The notes under the pieces: generated by a model | The model's input: the letters and a program-made list of their open reading frames with translations, nothing else | The model's database searches: none | Told to the model about the DNA's origin: nothing | Shown: positions 1 through 11,625 of the stretch, in pieces | Numbering within the stretch: position 1 is the first letter of the stretch | Layout of the letters: the number at the start of each line of letters is the position of its first letter | Origin: Cervus elaphus | Taxonomy: Eukaryota; Chordata; Mammalia; Artiodactyla; Cervidae | NCBI RefSeq assembly: GCF_910594005.1 | Contig: NC_057835.1 | Span: forward strand, 44,540,001 to 44,604,000 | DNA length: 64,000 bases | Direction: 5' to 3' | Program-made: the position numbers and the translations under genes

Positions 1-835
1 AACTGGGGAAGGGCCACTCCAGCTACCCTTACTGTCTCCAACAGGCTGCCCAGTTGGGAGGAGCTGGGAGCTACTCTCAGCCTTGGCTAAGGATTAATCT
101 CCCTGCCTAAGCATAGTATAGGAGCCCTCCACACCGGTACTGTCTTTGCTTTGGGGGTGATTGCTCTGCCTGCCTGCCTCTTGGTTAGAGTGCCATTGGG
201 CCACACAGCTTCCAGGATTTATTGCCAGCCCTTTTGACCAGATGGCCGGAAGACACTCTCCACATTGGTAGGCTGTGACTATGCTCTTTCCCTGGGGGTA
301 GGCAAACCAGGCTCTAGGGCTTCATGAAAATCAGGTGGATCTGTACCCCTCTGATTTCCCTGGTTGGAGTGCTCCCTAACCTGGCTCTCTAGATGAACAA
401 AGACACTAGTTGTGATCATTACTTGGGCACTGCAGGTGTGAATTCTGTCTGTCACAATCCATGTACTGGCTGTTGCATGTCCCTTACCCCTTCATCACAG
501 TCCAACTTTCAGTGGTCAAGCCCTGCGGATTCCCCTGCAAACCCAGCGGAGCAGATCAGAGTAGTGGCTCCCACAAAGCTACCCCGATGCTCGGGGCGGT
601 GCTGCCCGTCCCCCAGTTCTCTTCTCCGACTGCAAGAACCAGCCCCTCAGTGGTGCTCCCCTGGCCCGGGGGAGGAGCGATGCAGCCTAATACAGTCTGT
701 CTTGGTCTCTGTGGTGCAAAGGTGCTTCAGCCTCACCTCTGTGTTCTGGGATTCTCTCAAATAGTGTCCTGTTTCCAAATAATTTTTGGTTGTTCCTCCT
801 GTGAGGGCAACTAGAGCCAGGAATAAACTTGGTGA
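1..835. other. GC-richer block of unknown origin
   Basis: This stretch is visibly richer in G and C than the AT-rich DNA that follows, with a cluster of CpG near 590-680. Two overlapping open frames of about 120 codons (393-764 and 461-814) lie in it, but they have low-complexity Ser/Pro/Cys composition and no recognisable domain, so I do not call them genes. The texture resembles the antisense 5' UTR of an old L1 or the internal part of another repeat. That is only an impression; I cannot name a family. Confidence 0.3.
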
Positions 836-928
836 TTCCTCTGGACTTACTTTGACAACATGTATGTCCTTTATAGCCCAGATATGTCTGGTACTTGAGA
901 TGAGGTTCTCCTTTTATTGTTATCCCAG

Positions 929-1012
929 CTTGAGGACGTAAAATCAGAACTCTTCACTAGCATTGGCACAAAGGCAGCTGAGAAGACTGGGAAGCAGGTG
1001 CCAAGGAGGATA
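929..1012 (+). other. candidate internal exon or retrogene scrap
   Basis: A pyrimidine-rich run ending in CAG at 926-928 resembles a splice acceptor, and GTGAGT at 1013-1018 is a strong donor match. The 84 bp between them are open in phase 0 (28 codons, Lys/Glu-rich with KAAEKTGKQVPRR inside). The same frame stays open past the donor to a TGA after the run GIPEGALNIIHSK near 1083. I do not recognise the protein. It may be an exon, an exonised repeat, a scrap of a retrocopy, or chance. Confidence 0.25.
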
Positions 1013-1527
1013 GTGAGTCAAAGAACCTTGATTCATAGAAAAGGAATCCCAGAAGGAGCTCTAAATATTATACATTCCAAATGATTTATTGAGGATTTTC
1101 CAATCAAAATCATTTTTATGAAAAAGACACAGTTCTCAGACTTGGAGTACTATACTGCCAAATATGTGGAAGAGCATTGCCAGCAATTGAGTGGTGTAGG
1201 CTACTCTGAAATATATTCAGTTTCATTAGGATGGATGTATGTCTGCCTGAAAGTTACTATTTCTTTCTAATAATGCTATCTACAGTAATATATTTGCTTT
1301 TACCAAGAAATGACATCCCCCTCAGGTTCTAAAACAATTACAAATACAAAAGTATATTAAGGTTTTTAGCTGATACTTAAGGAAACCAGTACGAGCTAAC
1401 TGCTTCCTACTGATGCTAGTATTCAAAGACAGGTGTGAGAAGACCATTAACCTAGAAAAAACAGAGAGAGATGGAAAGATGGAGAGAAAGAACTCAAAAG
1501 AAGACTACTTAAACTGTTGCTTTCTTT

Positions 1528-1777
1528 GTTGTTGTTCAGTCACTCAGTCATGTCCGACTGACTCTTTATGACCCATGGACTGCAGCACACCAGGCTTCCC
1601 TGTCCTCCACCATCTCCCAGAGCTTGCTCAATGGACTCATGTCCACTGAGTCGGTGATGCCATCCAACCATCTTGTTCTCTGTCATCCCCTTCTCCTCCT
1701 GCCTTCAGTTTTTCCCAGCATCAGTGTCTTTTCAAATGAGTCGGCTCTTTGCATCAGATGGCCAAATTATTGGAACT
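1528..1777 (-). mobile_element. BovB LINE, 5'-truncated 3' end
   Basis: The sequence is the reverse complement of the BovB 3' end. It matches the end of the long plus-strand copy near 62.4-62.75 kb, including the part that would encode the last ORF2 residues. It is flanked by an 11-bp direct repeat, TTGCTTTCTTT, at 1517-1527 and 1778-1788, which I read as the target-site duplication. Only about 250 bp of a roughly 3-kb element were inserted. Confidence 0.88.
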
Positions 1778-1788
1778 TTGCTTTCTTT

Positions 1789-3424
1789 ATATGTCCCCAA
1801 ATATGATAATAGCTGTATAAATTCCTAAAATAATGCAAGTTTATGAAAACTTCATAATATGCCTAATATGAGGTAAATTTTTACTTTATTTTATAGTTCA
1901 TTTTTATTTTGGTAAAATGTCCCATAACATAAAGTTTACCATTTTAGCCAGTTTTAAGTAAAATCTAAGATTTTAATTAGATTAATTTAAAAAATAAAAA
2001 GTTGAATTTTTAATCTAAAACTGCCTTATTTCACATTTATGTACCTGCATTATGGTATATCTTTTGTTGTTTTTTCTTAGTTTCTCTTTAGAGTATCTTT
2101 TAAACTTTATTTTAAAACATAATAATTAAATCCCAAAGATGCAAGTGTCTTATTTAAGCTAAACTACGTAATGTTGGAATATCTGAAGTGTGAACACAAT
2201 TGGCAAAACTTTTAACTACCTTCCTTAGAAGAAGGCTGTCTTGATTTGCATTGTCCCAGAAAGGAGAAACTGAGAGCTTGCTGGGGATTGCATCATGCTT
2301 TACTTAATTAGACATTAACATGCTAAAAGGACAAGGATGAAGCCACGTGTTATAACATATTTTTGAAAAGCTACATAAAGGTGAAGGGTTGCAAGAATAC
2401 AGGCAGACACACCCTAGACATTTCACAGCAGTATTTAAAGTATACTGTTTCTTTAGTGGATTGGGATGGAGGAACCTATTAACAAACATTTCCCCTATTT
2501 ACTTTTGTGCTTATTGCTGTCTAATCAAGCGGGCGTTAAAAAGCAGACATGAAACAAGCATTCTAACTTTGGCCTAGGTAATCAACAATCCCATATCTTA
2601 ATGGACTGCAATGACTATGAGACTGAGGATTCTTGGTCACTGCAATAGTAACAGCAACACAACCTGCTTTGTTCCTTTTGTTGTATACTGCAGAATGTGA
2701 ATAAATAGAGAAGTCAATGATGTCTTTAGGCCATTTTTTACAGTTCTCTGCATGAGGTTTCACACTTGGGGTCTCTGGTAAGCAAAGTATAGTGAAAAAC
2801 AACCAGGGTGCTAATGCTCTCTCTCCATTCACAAAATTTAATGCATCTGGGACTTGCAGAAATAATGTTGAATTTGAATTGGTTGTAGCCACCAAATTCA
2901 AATTCAGATTTAAAGCCAGTCAAATTTTAAAGATTATGAAGATTTCTGTATTTGTGAAGTCACTATTTCACTACAGAAATTAAAATCTGACACTAAAATA
3001 AGCTGATATTAAAAAATCCATTCAATAAGGGGAGGAAGATTGGCATCTTGGTCATAGTAAAAAAAAAATCAAAAAACTGTTCAGGTAAAATAATTGTGTT
3101 TGAATTACCTCTTAATAAATGAAATGGAAAATGAAATAAAATGGCAGTACAGCATTAATGGAAGGAAAGCAATCTGGTTGATTTCAAAGTGTGTGAGTGT
3201 AAAATAGAAGAGTTTTTTTAGTTTGTCTAATTTAATAACATTTATTCTGAATAGCTTTTTGTCACTTTTAAGATCAGTCAAAAGTTATAGACATTATCTT
3301 CAAGGTTTGCTGATCACTAGGCCCTCCTCTTCCCTTTCTCTCTTTAATGTTTTATTTATTTTGGGGAGTTTGGGTTACCATTTATGTCCAAATCATGTCT
3401 TTCGGGAAGTGAGCTTGAACCTTG
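1789..3424. other. AT-rich unique DNA, nothing recognised
   Basis: No repeat family, RNA gene or convincing exon was recognised. A 112-codon minus-strand frame at 2563-2901 has no family resemblance and is crossed by other frames of similar length. Confidence 0.5.
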
Positions 3425-3605
3425 AACCCCACCTAGTTTGAATCATACCCCTACTGTTTTCTATCTTTATGATAGAAACTCACCACTGTGAGTTGTTTCT
3501 TGACATTTAAACAGGAAAATCACAGGGTTGTCATGAAGATTAAAGAAGGTAACATAAAGAAGAATTTATAACATAGTAAGGGTTAATGTTTCCAGCTTTT
3601 ATCTT
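3425..3605 (-). mobile_element. MIR SINE, diverged
   Basis: The block CACAGGGTTGTCATGAAG followed by GATTAAA and a later ATAGTAAGGGTTAATG matches the reverse complement of the MIR body and 3' part. It is strongly diverged, as expected for this old mammalian tRNA-derived SINE; edges are approximate. Confidence 0.55.
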
Positions 3606-4727
3606 TTTAATTTTTCTGAGCAATTTACAATGAGATCTCATTACCACAGTTGTTCCCCAAATTTGTGAACCTCTTCCTACTTTTCTCTAGTTTAAACCAA
3701 GCCTTGAAATGACTGAACTTCATGGGAAGGTGTCTCAAAAAAGTAATCCCAGTGGCAGGAGAGGTTGGAGCTACTGCAATGCAAAGTTGTCAGGCTCTGA
3801 TCTGGCAGAAGCTGTGGGAATTAGACTTAGCTTCTATTTTTAATTCTGCAAGTAGTTGATTGGATGAGTTGGGAAAACTCAGTTGGCATCTTACTCTTTT
3901 TCTGAATTGTACCATATGTCTAGTCACTCTTTTCACTGACTCATTATCAGACATGATATCAAGGTTGTTGAATATGGGTGTTGATTTCAGAAGCTAATGT
4001 TATAGAAAGTGGGAACTGTTCTCTGTCTTAAAAGCAATAGTTGACAATTTAATTTTTTTTTGTAATACAGTGTTGAAACTCTGGGGAGAGGGCAACTAAA
4101 GTTTGTTAACATGCACTTTCTCTATCAAAAGCCTTTAGAGATAATCCCGCTATCTGCCTTGTACCCCAACCTTTTTTTAAAATGTGTAACTATTGAAGTT
4201 TTTTAAAATGTTAATCAATATCATTAAGTTGTCCAAAAAGGAACATTAATCTGTAACTCTACTGTACATCATATACAAAGAAATCTTGGTATATGGTATC
4301 TTTCTATTTTACTGAATCTCAAAGAATTTAGAGTGTACATGTAAGAATTTTAATGGAATACTGTTCATTACTATGTTCTACCGAGTAGATTCAATCACTA
4401 GCAAAACCTTTAAACAGAAATAAAAAAATAAGGCCTCAATTAATATGAAAACTAGTACCAGAAACACCTGCCTACAAAAACTGTACTTTTAGTACACAGA
4501 CATGCTTTAGTGTGATAACAATTTTGTTTGGCTTAAAAAGCACATAATTTTATATTTTTATATGACTTCTATATGGACCATTTTGGTTTAAGCAAACAAG
4601 TACAAAAAGTGCCTAAAACCTTCCATTTAACATATGAGCCATAGTTGTTCAACAAGTGAGCATTTTGTGGTGATAAACAGCTCTTGCCAAATTGGCAATC
4701 ATTTATTTCTATTAGTAGAGTCTAATC
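3606..4727. other. AT-rich unique DNA, nothing recognised
   Basis: No repeat, open frame or regulatory pattern could be supported in this 1.1-kb stretch. Confidence 0.5.
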
Positions 4728-4965
4728 TGTGTGTGTATGCATGTGAGCATGTGCATGCGTGTGTATTCACTGTGTCCAGCTCTTTGCGACCCCATGGACT
4801 GTAGCCCACCAGGTTCCTCTGGCCATGGAAATTCTCCAGGCAAGAATACTGGAGTAGGTGGGTTGCCATTTCTTACTCCAATAATTCTTCCTGACCCAGG
4901 GATCGAACCTGTGTCTCCTGCTTTGCCAGGCGGATTCTTTACCACTGTGCCACTTGGGAAGCCAC
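4728..4965 (-). mobile_element. Bov-tA SINE with TG-rich tail
   Basis: This is the reverse complement of Bov-tA: the Bov-A body comes first, then the tRNA-like head ending at GGGAAGCC. The 3' tail is an expanded TG/TGCATG run at 4728-4765, a common fate of the CA-type tail of these SINEs. Open frames on both strands here are SINE artefacts. Confidence 0.9.
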
Positions 4966-5220
4966 AAATCATGTGTACCAAACCTTATTCTTGTAAGTAA
5001 AAAGTATAAAACATTTTTAAAAGTTTGTCCTTAATTCCTAAACCAATATTTTTATTCCCCATTTGAATGCTGAATTCATTAGCTATTCACCAAAGGCTTG
5101 ATGCATAGATTTTTGTGTATAATCTGATCTTCAGATGATACATTGCACACAGTGAAAATTCCTGTTTTAAATATACGCGTGCATACATGTATGCACAAAT
5201 ATCATACAGAAATTATATAT

Positions 5221-5930
5221 AGAGGCATTCCCCAACTTTTAATGGTTTAACTTAATGATTCTTCAGATTTACGATGGTGCAAAAGTGATACTCACTTAGT
5301 GGAAAAAGTATTTTTTGAATTTTGACCTTTTCCCAGGCTTGCAATATGCAGCTTGATGCGTTCTGGTGATGCTCAGCAGCAGCAGCTAGCTTCTGCTCCC
5401 AGTCAGCCATGCGTCACAACTGATACTTTACAACCATTCTGTTTTTCACATTCAGTAGTGTTCAGTAAAACAAATGAGATGTTCAACATGTTATAAAATA
5501 GGCTTCTATCAGTTGATTTTGCCCAACTGTAGGCTAATGTGAGTGTTCTGAGTACGCTGAAGGTACGCTATGCTAAACTATGATGGTTGGTAGATTGTGG
5601 GTATGCCATCATTAGTGTCAGTTGCTCGGCCACGTCTGACTCTTTGTGAACCCATAGACTGTAGTCCTCCAGGCTCCTCTGTCCATGGAATTCTCCAGGC
5701 AAGAACACTAGAGTGGGTAGCCATTCTCTTCTCTAGGAGACCTTCCAGACCAAGGGGTTGAACCCCAGTCTCTTGCAATGCAGGCAGATTCTTTATCATC
5801 TGAGCAACCAGGGAAGCCCTGGGTATAGTATAAGTATTTGCAATTTATAATATTTTCAGTTAGTGGTGGGTTTATCAGGATGTAATGCTATATAGTAAGT
5901 TAAGTATTTTATGTGTATTATATATTAATT
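5221..5930 (+). mobile_element. old inverted-repeat element (DNA transposon-like), split
   Basis: The left part (GATTTACGATGGTGCAAAAG) and the right part after the SINE (GTGGGTTTATCAGGATG) resemble the two ends of a mammalian non-autonomous MER-type element built around the CTTACGATGG motif. A Bov-tA at 5605-5819 interrupts it. I cannot name the family with certainty. Confidence 0.45.
5605..5819 (-). mobile_element. Bov-tA SINE
   Basis: Antisense Bov-tA with complete body and head. A 7-bp direct repeat, TGGGTAT, at 5598-5604 and 5820-5826 fits a target-site duplication inside the older element around it. Confidence 0.9.
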
Positions 5931-6147
5931 GTATTTAATCACTTATGTATCTATTAATATATATACATATGTATGGATTATACATGTCTGTTTTCATGAA
6001 CAGCTGTCTTCTGTTTCAAATATTTGATTATATTTAAGATAAACAAATTATTGGAGAAGCATTTGAATAATCTTTGTCTCCAGAGTCAAGTTTTGCAAAG
6101 AAAATTTATGTTTTCACTGTATATTTTTCAAAACTTAACACTTTCTA

Positions 6148-6350
6148 ACACCATACACAAAAATAAACTCAAAATGGATTAAAGATCTAAATGTAAGACC
6201 AGAAACTATAAAACTCCTAGAGGAGAACATAGGCAAAACACTCTCTGACATAAATCACAGCAAGATCCTCTATGACCCACCTCCCAGAATATTGGAAATA
6301 AAAGCAAAACTAAACAAATGGGATCTAATGAAACTTAAAAGCTTTTGCAC
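6148..6350 (+). mobile_element. L1 ORF2 3' fragment
   Basis: This 200-bp piece matches the L1 ORF2 segment that begins near AACTCAAAATGGATTAAAGA and passes through GCAAAACTAAACAAATGGGA. Both ends are abrupt. Homologous sequence recurs at 24.16 kb in a longer L1 copy. It has no coding capacity. Confidence 0.8.
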
Positions 6351-6509
6351 TATTTTTGAAATTTTAAAGTGATTCTTTACTATATGAATACAATATATTT
6401 CAGGTACTACGTATGTTATTTCTACATATATATATTTGTAGATTTATACATATTTAGTGTTTTTAAACCTAATCTTACTGGGTTATAACTACTGTACAAT
6501 TATGTGAGA

Positions 6510-6541
6510 ATAGCGATGACTGAACAACTGAACTGAACTGA
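6510..6541 (+). mobile_element. BovB terminal tail scrap
   Basis: GACTGAACAACTGAACTGAAC followed by TGAG has the repeated ACTGA units that end BovB, as at 62.74-62.77 kb. Only about 30 bp remain, so it is either a very short truncated insertion or chance. Confidence 0.35.
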
Positions 6542-7575
6542 GTAGTATTGCTGCTTTTCAGCTTGGAACATGTTTCTGTTTCATTTGATTATATTTTATC
6601 CATTAAATGCTCTGGGCTTCCATTATCTCTTTTGTTTTGAGGAAGACATTTTATGGTGCATTAGAAGTTTATTCTTCTATATTTCATGCCATAATTTTCA
6701 GTGTCTCACAGAATCCTAATTTGGAATGTTCTCACTTGAATTGTGTTTCAGTATAGAGACTTGCCCCTTTTGGAACCATCCGATCTGTTGGTTAGGTATT
6801 TCTCATTTTTTTAATTGGAGAAAGGGAGGAAGGAAACTGCACTTTGGAGTTTTCTAGTTTCTTTCTACACTTGTACCTAAAAAAATTCACTCTCATAGTA
6901 AAACTAGAAACATGAGATTGGCAGTTACATAGTCCCAAATTAGGACAACCCAATATATTGTAATTTTTTCAAGTAAGAGAAGCAAACTTGGTCTGACATT
7001 CATTTTGATCCTCCTCGCCACCCTAACCCAGGTAGTTTACTATTAACTAGATTTTGTAAAATAGCCACTTGTTGATTAATAATCCTGCTTTTTCCATTCT
7101 TAGATTCATAACATTTTTATACAAAGTTTTAACAAATCTGTGAGTTGGATTATTGGTTTCCTCTTGATTTCTATCTGATTAGTTCTGTGATTTAAAAATG
7201 CTTAAAGAGCAGACTTCTCAATTAAAAAACATAAGCACAGTAAAAGCAGTTTTTGTAATTAATTCTGGAATACATTCTCTTGTTGGTAAAGACATATCTT
7301 ATAGATGTCTAATGTTTGGATGCTTTATAATTAAAAGTAGTATGATTAATCATGTATTAACCTATACTATCAGAAATTCCTTCTACATCCTTTCTAGGAC
7401 ACAAATATGACATTTCTATATTGTTTTCATTTAATCATTTTAATGAAGTATTATACTTGTAATATTTCATAAAAACACACTGCATCAATTGTAATACTAT
7501 ATAGTTTAGGAATTTTGATTCCATATGTGAATATACTAACTTCCGTTGAAATTGCTACGACGTAGGGTCAAAATT

Positions 7576-7849
7576 CGGAGAAGGCAATGGCATCCCACTC
7601 CAGTACTCTTGTCTGGAAAATCCCATGGATGAAGAAGCCTGGTAGGCTGCGGTCTATGGGGTTGCTAAGAGTCGGACACGACTGAGCGACTTCACTTTCA
7701 CTTTTCATTTTCATGCATTGGAGAAGGAAATGGCAACCCACTCCAGTGTTCTTGCCTGGAGAATCCCAGGGATGGGGGAGCCTGATGGGCTGCCATCTAT
7801 GGGGTCGCACAGAGTTGGACACAACTGAAGTGACTTAGCAGCAGTTAGC
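7576..7849 (+). mobile_element. BOV-A2 SINE, full length
   Basis: Two Bov-A monomers lie in tandem (about 7577-7700 and 7720-7842), joined by a TTCACTTTCAC-type linker and ending in AGCAGCAG. A perfect 12-bp target-site duplication, AGGGTCAAAATT, flanks it at 7564-7575 and 7850-7861. BOV-A2 derives from BovB ends and carries no gene; the minus-strand frame at 7568-7822 is an artefact. Confidence 0.95.
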
Positions 7850-8353
7850 AGGGTCAAAATTAATTTGAAGGTTATTAGTGTTATTATTCTGGATTCTAAT
7901 AACTACTGGTGCAAATAAATCATAGAGACAAAAATATCCCTGGTTTAGAGCTTCTGCACTATTAATGACATACTGAGATGTCTCTTGGCTATCAGTAAAG
8001 GATATATTTTAGACCATAGCCTATGAAATGAATTGCCAGTTGGCAGGCAGCCTTTGACAATAAAAATGCACAGATGTTTGCTACTCTACCTTTGCAAAAT
8101 CATTGATTCACATAAATATGATCTTAGTAATTGGCATATTAATGTTCAATCATTCTCTATAATATTCCTGTTGCCAATTATTAATAGTATAATGGCTAGA
8201 CAGCAATTCTGTGGTACGTATTCAGATTTTTATTTAAACTCAATTGTAATCTATATTTCGGTGGTGTTTTGGTAATGTATCTACCACCTCACTTAAGTAG
8301 AAGGAAGTTTTCTAGGGGTTTCATGTCAGCTTTTAAATAAGTAGTCTTTATTT

Positions 8354-8440
8354 GGGGCTTCCCTGGTGGCTCAGATGGTAAAGAATCTGCCTGCAGTGCA
8401 GGAGACACGTGTTCGATCCCTGGGTCAGGATGATCCCCTC
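8354..8440 (+). mobile_element. Bov-tA SINE, head only
   Basis: GGGCTTCCCTGGTGGCTCAG begins a tRNA-like head that stops right after GATCCCCTCC. The Bov-A body is missing, so this copy is truncated at its 3' side. No clear direct repeat was seen. Confidence 0.8.
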
Positions 8441-8649
8441 CATTTAACTATTTTATTTAAAAATACTAATTTTTTTTTCATGGTCTTTAACTATAAATAT
8501 TGGAATTGTCTATGCAACTTATAAACATAGGGATAAAGCATATGAATTCTAATATATTTATACTATATGCTGAACTTTACATAATAGCTTACAGGTAACC
8601 TTCACTATTAAGTATTTTTAAATGCTTAGACTAGGAAACAATACAGAAA

Positions 8650-8905
8650 CTAATAAATTAAAATTGTTTTTTGTAGTATGTTAAGTGAGAAGAGAGTGTT
8701 AAATAATACACAATGCATATTTACAGCTTGGTTTTCAGTGTCATATATAGAGAGGAAAAAGACCTGAGGAAAATTTAAAAAATCATTTATCAATGGTTAG
8801 CTCAAGAAACAGAGTCAGGATGACTCTTACTGCCTTTTAATCTCTTTCTGTATTTCCAAATTCTTTGCAATATATATACATTACTTTTGGAACTGTTTAA
8901 GAAGA
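8650..8905 (+). mobile_element. ancient LINE-like 3' fragment, family uncertain
   Basis: TTTCTGTATTTCCAAATTCT with flanking text resembles a widespread old mammalian 3' end that reads TTTCTGTATTTTCCAAATTT. Divergence is high and the family could not be fixed. Confidence 0.35.
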
Positions 8906-9059
8906 AATGTGCCAGCTTGGATAATTTTTTTTTTAATATTTAAACATTGTCAGGTATCGTTAAAATGTTCAGGTTTTACATAGCTCTCTGGAAGACCTAG
9001 GTTGGTCCTAAAAACACTGAATGTATTAGAGGAGGGAGAGATTTCCCTCATTCTGAAAT

Positions 9060-9345
9060 AATAATGATAAATAATGATAAATGATAAATAATATTTTTAA
9101 AGTATTAAATAATTTTCAAAGCATTTTTTACATACATATTCTCTTCAGACCACCCTAATTCTCTAGAGTTGGTAGAAAAAGGATTATACTCATTGAGCAG
9201 AGGGTGTGGGAGGGAATTAGAGTTCATGAAATTTAGCAAATTGCCCATTTAAGAAGTGCACAGTTATTAAGTATCAGGGCCAGATTTCAAACCTGTTTCC
9301 TGCCGTGGCCATTCTAGTGCTTTCCTCTGTGCTGTAGGAACTGGA
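9060..9345 (+). mobile_element. MIR SINE
   Basis: Sense MIR is recognised by GCAAATTGCCCATTTAAGAA, then TATCAGGGCCAGATTTCAAA, matching the conserved core and the segment that reads CAGAGCCAGGATTCGAACCC in the consensus. A short ATGATAA repeat precedes it at about 9060-9090. Confidence 0.7.
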
Positions 9346-9687
9346 CTCATTTAAGAGGTAAGCCCGAAAGGGGAAATAGACCTGAATCTTGTTCTAGTTA
9401 CCAATTTGCCCAGAGACCTCACTGGAGCCTGAATCAGGAAAACTTACATGAATTTCTTTGTTCAATCCAAAGAAATGGCCATATTAGATAAGTTCTTTGG
9501 TTTAATTTTTTTTTAATCTATATTGTTTTTCACCCTATTCCCATTTGTGTATCTTGTGTCTATAAGCTTCTCCAGAGAACCATGCCTCTTATCTAAAGGA
9601 CTACATTGCTTAATGAACAAACATTGACAGTGCTGATGCTGAGTTAAGTAACATAACAGTCTAGTTTGCATGGACATAATGTTGACA

Positions 9688-9920
9688 TTGGTATCTTTCC
9701 TAATGGCTCAGACAGTAAAGAATCTTCCTGCAATGCAGGAGACCCAGGTTCAATCCCTGAGTTGGGAAGACTTCCGAGAGAGGGAAATGGCAACCCGTTG
9801 CAGTATTCTTGCCTGGGAAACCCATAGATGGAGGAGCCTGGTAGGCTATAGCCCATAAAGAGGCTATAGCTATAGTCCCAAAAAGAGTTGGACATGAGTG
9901 AGCAACCAAACAACAAAATC
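9688..9920 (+). mobile_element. Bov-tA SINE, rearranged body
   Basis: The head (GGCTCAGACAGTAAAGAATC) and body are recognisable. At about 9843-9876 the segment GAGGCTATAGC-type is locally duplicated, lengthening the body near the CTACAGTCC position. The tail ends in AACAACAAAA. Confidence 0.88.
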
Positions 9921-9987
9921 TAAAATTCACAGAAAATTCTCTCCCATAACTATGTTGGTCAATTGAAATGTATTTCACTAAGTTTCT

Positions 9988-10008
9988 GTGTGTGTGATAG
10001 TCATTCAG
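9988..10008 (-). mobile_element. 21-bp micro-insertion of a Bov-tA 3' tail
   Basis: A perfect 13-bp direct repeat, TCACTAAGTTTCT, at 9975-9987 and 10009-10021 brackets 21 bp that match the reverse complement of the extreme Bov-tA 3' end with its CA tail. I infer an almost completely 5'-truncated SINE insertion. Confidence 0.6.
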
Positions 10009-10678
10009 TCACTAAGTTTCTATTAAGCATAGTTTAAACAGATCTTTATGAGATCTGCCTTAGCATTTTTATGCTCCTGAAATATCATCACTATAACCTG
10101 CTTTTTAAAATAGTCTTGACACCTACTGAATACTCTTTCACCTCCTACAGAAAGCAAGAAAAAGAAAGCATTTATGTTTTTAATTTCAGTGAAAGGTTCT
10201 TGATTTAAGAATTAGTCATTTACTGTCATTTGAATTTCAAGTGTGCTGTAAGTAGTTGGGGTTCTTTCTGTATAACTTCTCCAGAGTTTTCACATATATC
10301 ATTGTTAACTTCATCTTTCACTTGGGATTGGTAAAATAAAAAGTTTATTTACTACTATTTCTTAGTTTTCTTCATTTCAAATATTCAGTGCCTTTTCAAA
10401 AATAATATTATTTTTGAAATTTTTGAACAGTCTCATACTGTTCATTGACAACAGACAATGTCAAGAAATTGTGATTCTTGTATTCAGTTAAAAAAAACAA
10501 AATGAGGAAGTAAAGAAAGAATTACTGTAACAATTGTTTTTTCTCCATTTAGCTAAACATATTTTTTAGATTCTGAGACTGAATTCCAATACTAAATGTT
10601 ATATATACAAAGAAGTGAAAAATAATTTACTTATTATGATTTCTCTATACTTAATAAAGATTTTACAATCAATTAGAA

Positions 10679-10845
10679 GGACTTCCTGGCAGTCCAGTAA
10701 GACTTCGCCTTCCAATGTGGGTTCAATTCCTGGTAGATGAGCTAGGATCCCATCTGCCTCGCAGCCAAAAACCCAAATATAAAACAGAAGCAGTATTACA
10801 CCAAATTCAAAAAAAGACTGGTCCGCGTTTTAAAAAAAAAATTGT
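10679..10845 (+). mobile_element. CHR-type SINE
   Basis: The head GGACTTCCTGGCAGTCCAGT and the tRNA-like block through GGGTTCAATTCCTGGTAGAT, followed by an ATAAAACAGAAGCA stretch, match the CHR SINE family of cetaceans, hippos and ruminants rather than Bov-tA. The ORF at 10715-10966 runs through it and is not a gene. Confidence 0.8.
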
Positions 10846-10854
10846 AATTTCCCC

Positions 10855-11000
10855 TCAAAATAATCCTAAATGGCAGGCACTATTATTACATATTTTACAT
10901 ATGGACAAACTGAGGCACAGAAAGATTAAATTATTCATAGTCATACAGCTAGTATGGTGCAGATAAGTATTTAAAATCAAGTCTCTGTTTTTGTGAGACT
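10855..11000 (+). mobile_element. MIR SINE core
   Basis: ACATATGGACAAACTGAGGC then ACAGAAAGATTAAATTATTC and CATACAGCTAGTATGG match the conserved MIR core in sense orientation. It directly follows the CHR SINE, which was probably inserted beside it. Confidence 0.78.
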
Positions 11001-11077
11001 CCACATTCCCAACCCCTATAATGAATATAAGGGTTTGATACCTACTGTTTGTCATATGCCCATTAACTAGCTTTGTG

Positions 11078-11152
11078 GAAAGAGGTGGGGGAGGGGGGAG
11101 GGAAAGGGGAGGGAAAGAGGAAAAGGAGAAAGAATAGAGGGTGGCAGAAGAA
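11078..11152. repeat. polypurine (GGGGA/GGAAA) tract
   Basis: About 75 bp are almost entirely A and G on the plus strand, with runs such as GGGGGAGGGGGGAGGGAAAG. Such tracts can adopt triplex structure and are often length-variable. It is low-complexity DNA. Confidence 0.85.
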
Positions 11153-11625
11153 TTTTCAAAATTTTGCCAGCTTGTAGATACTGTGTGTTATATCTTATAA
11201 TAAGGTGCAAATTAAGGACTTGAAGAAATTTACATAGAATAAATAATTTTAAATTTCCTCAAGGGAAGTTTTTGGTAATATTATCAAATGGAGACAGCAA
11301 GTCAATTTCTATCTAATTCTAATTCTAATTAAAATACTATGGCAGGCGCAGTTTTGGAACAAAAACAGTTCTGGTAATTCTCATAGTAATAATTCTACCT
11401 TTTCTTAAGTTTGTTATCTTTTTTTCCACACTTAACACTCTCAGCTTACTTAATTTTAATACCTACCCTTTTTCAAAAGTACATAATTCTAATTAGGCTT
11501 AAATCATAGGAAAATTGAAGAAGTTTGGAGCCTGTGAAAGAGGGAAAGCACCCCTTTCAACTCCCAAGTCCAGCTCTGTCCATTTCTGTCAGAGCTATTC
11601 CACCAAGAAAGGAGGAATTATTCTG

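Noticed and set aside
393..814. Two overlapping frames of about 120 codons
   Set aside because: Low-complexity composition, overlapping in different frames, no family resemblance.
2563..2901. 112-codon minus-strand frame
   Set aside because: No recognised family and no supporting signals; frames of this length occur by chance in 64 kb.
4712..5000. Overlapping 66-89-codon frames on both strands, repeated at many loci
   Set aside because: They are translations of Bov-tA in either orientation.
8354..8440. Possible tRNA gene
   Set aside because: The tRNA-like box B text is the head of a Bov-tA SINE, as in all other such hits here; no intact cloverleaf was seen.
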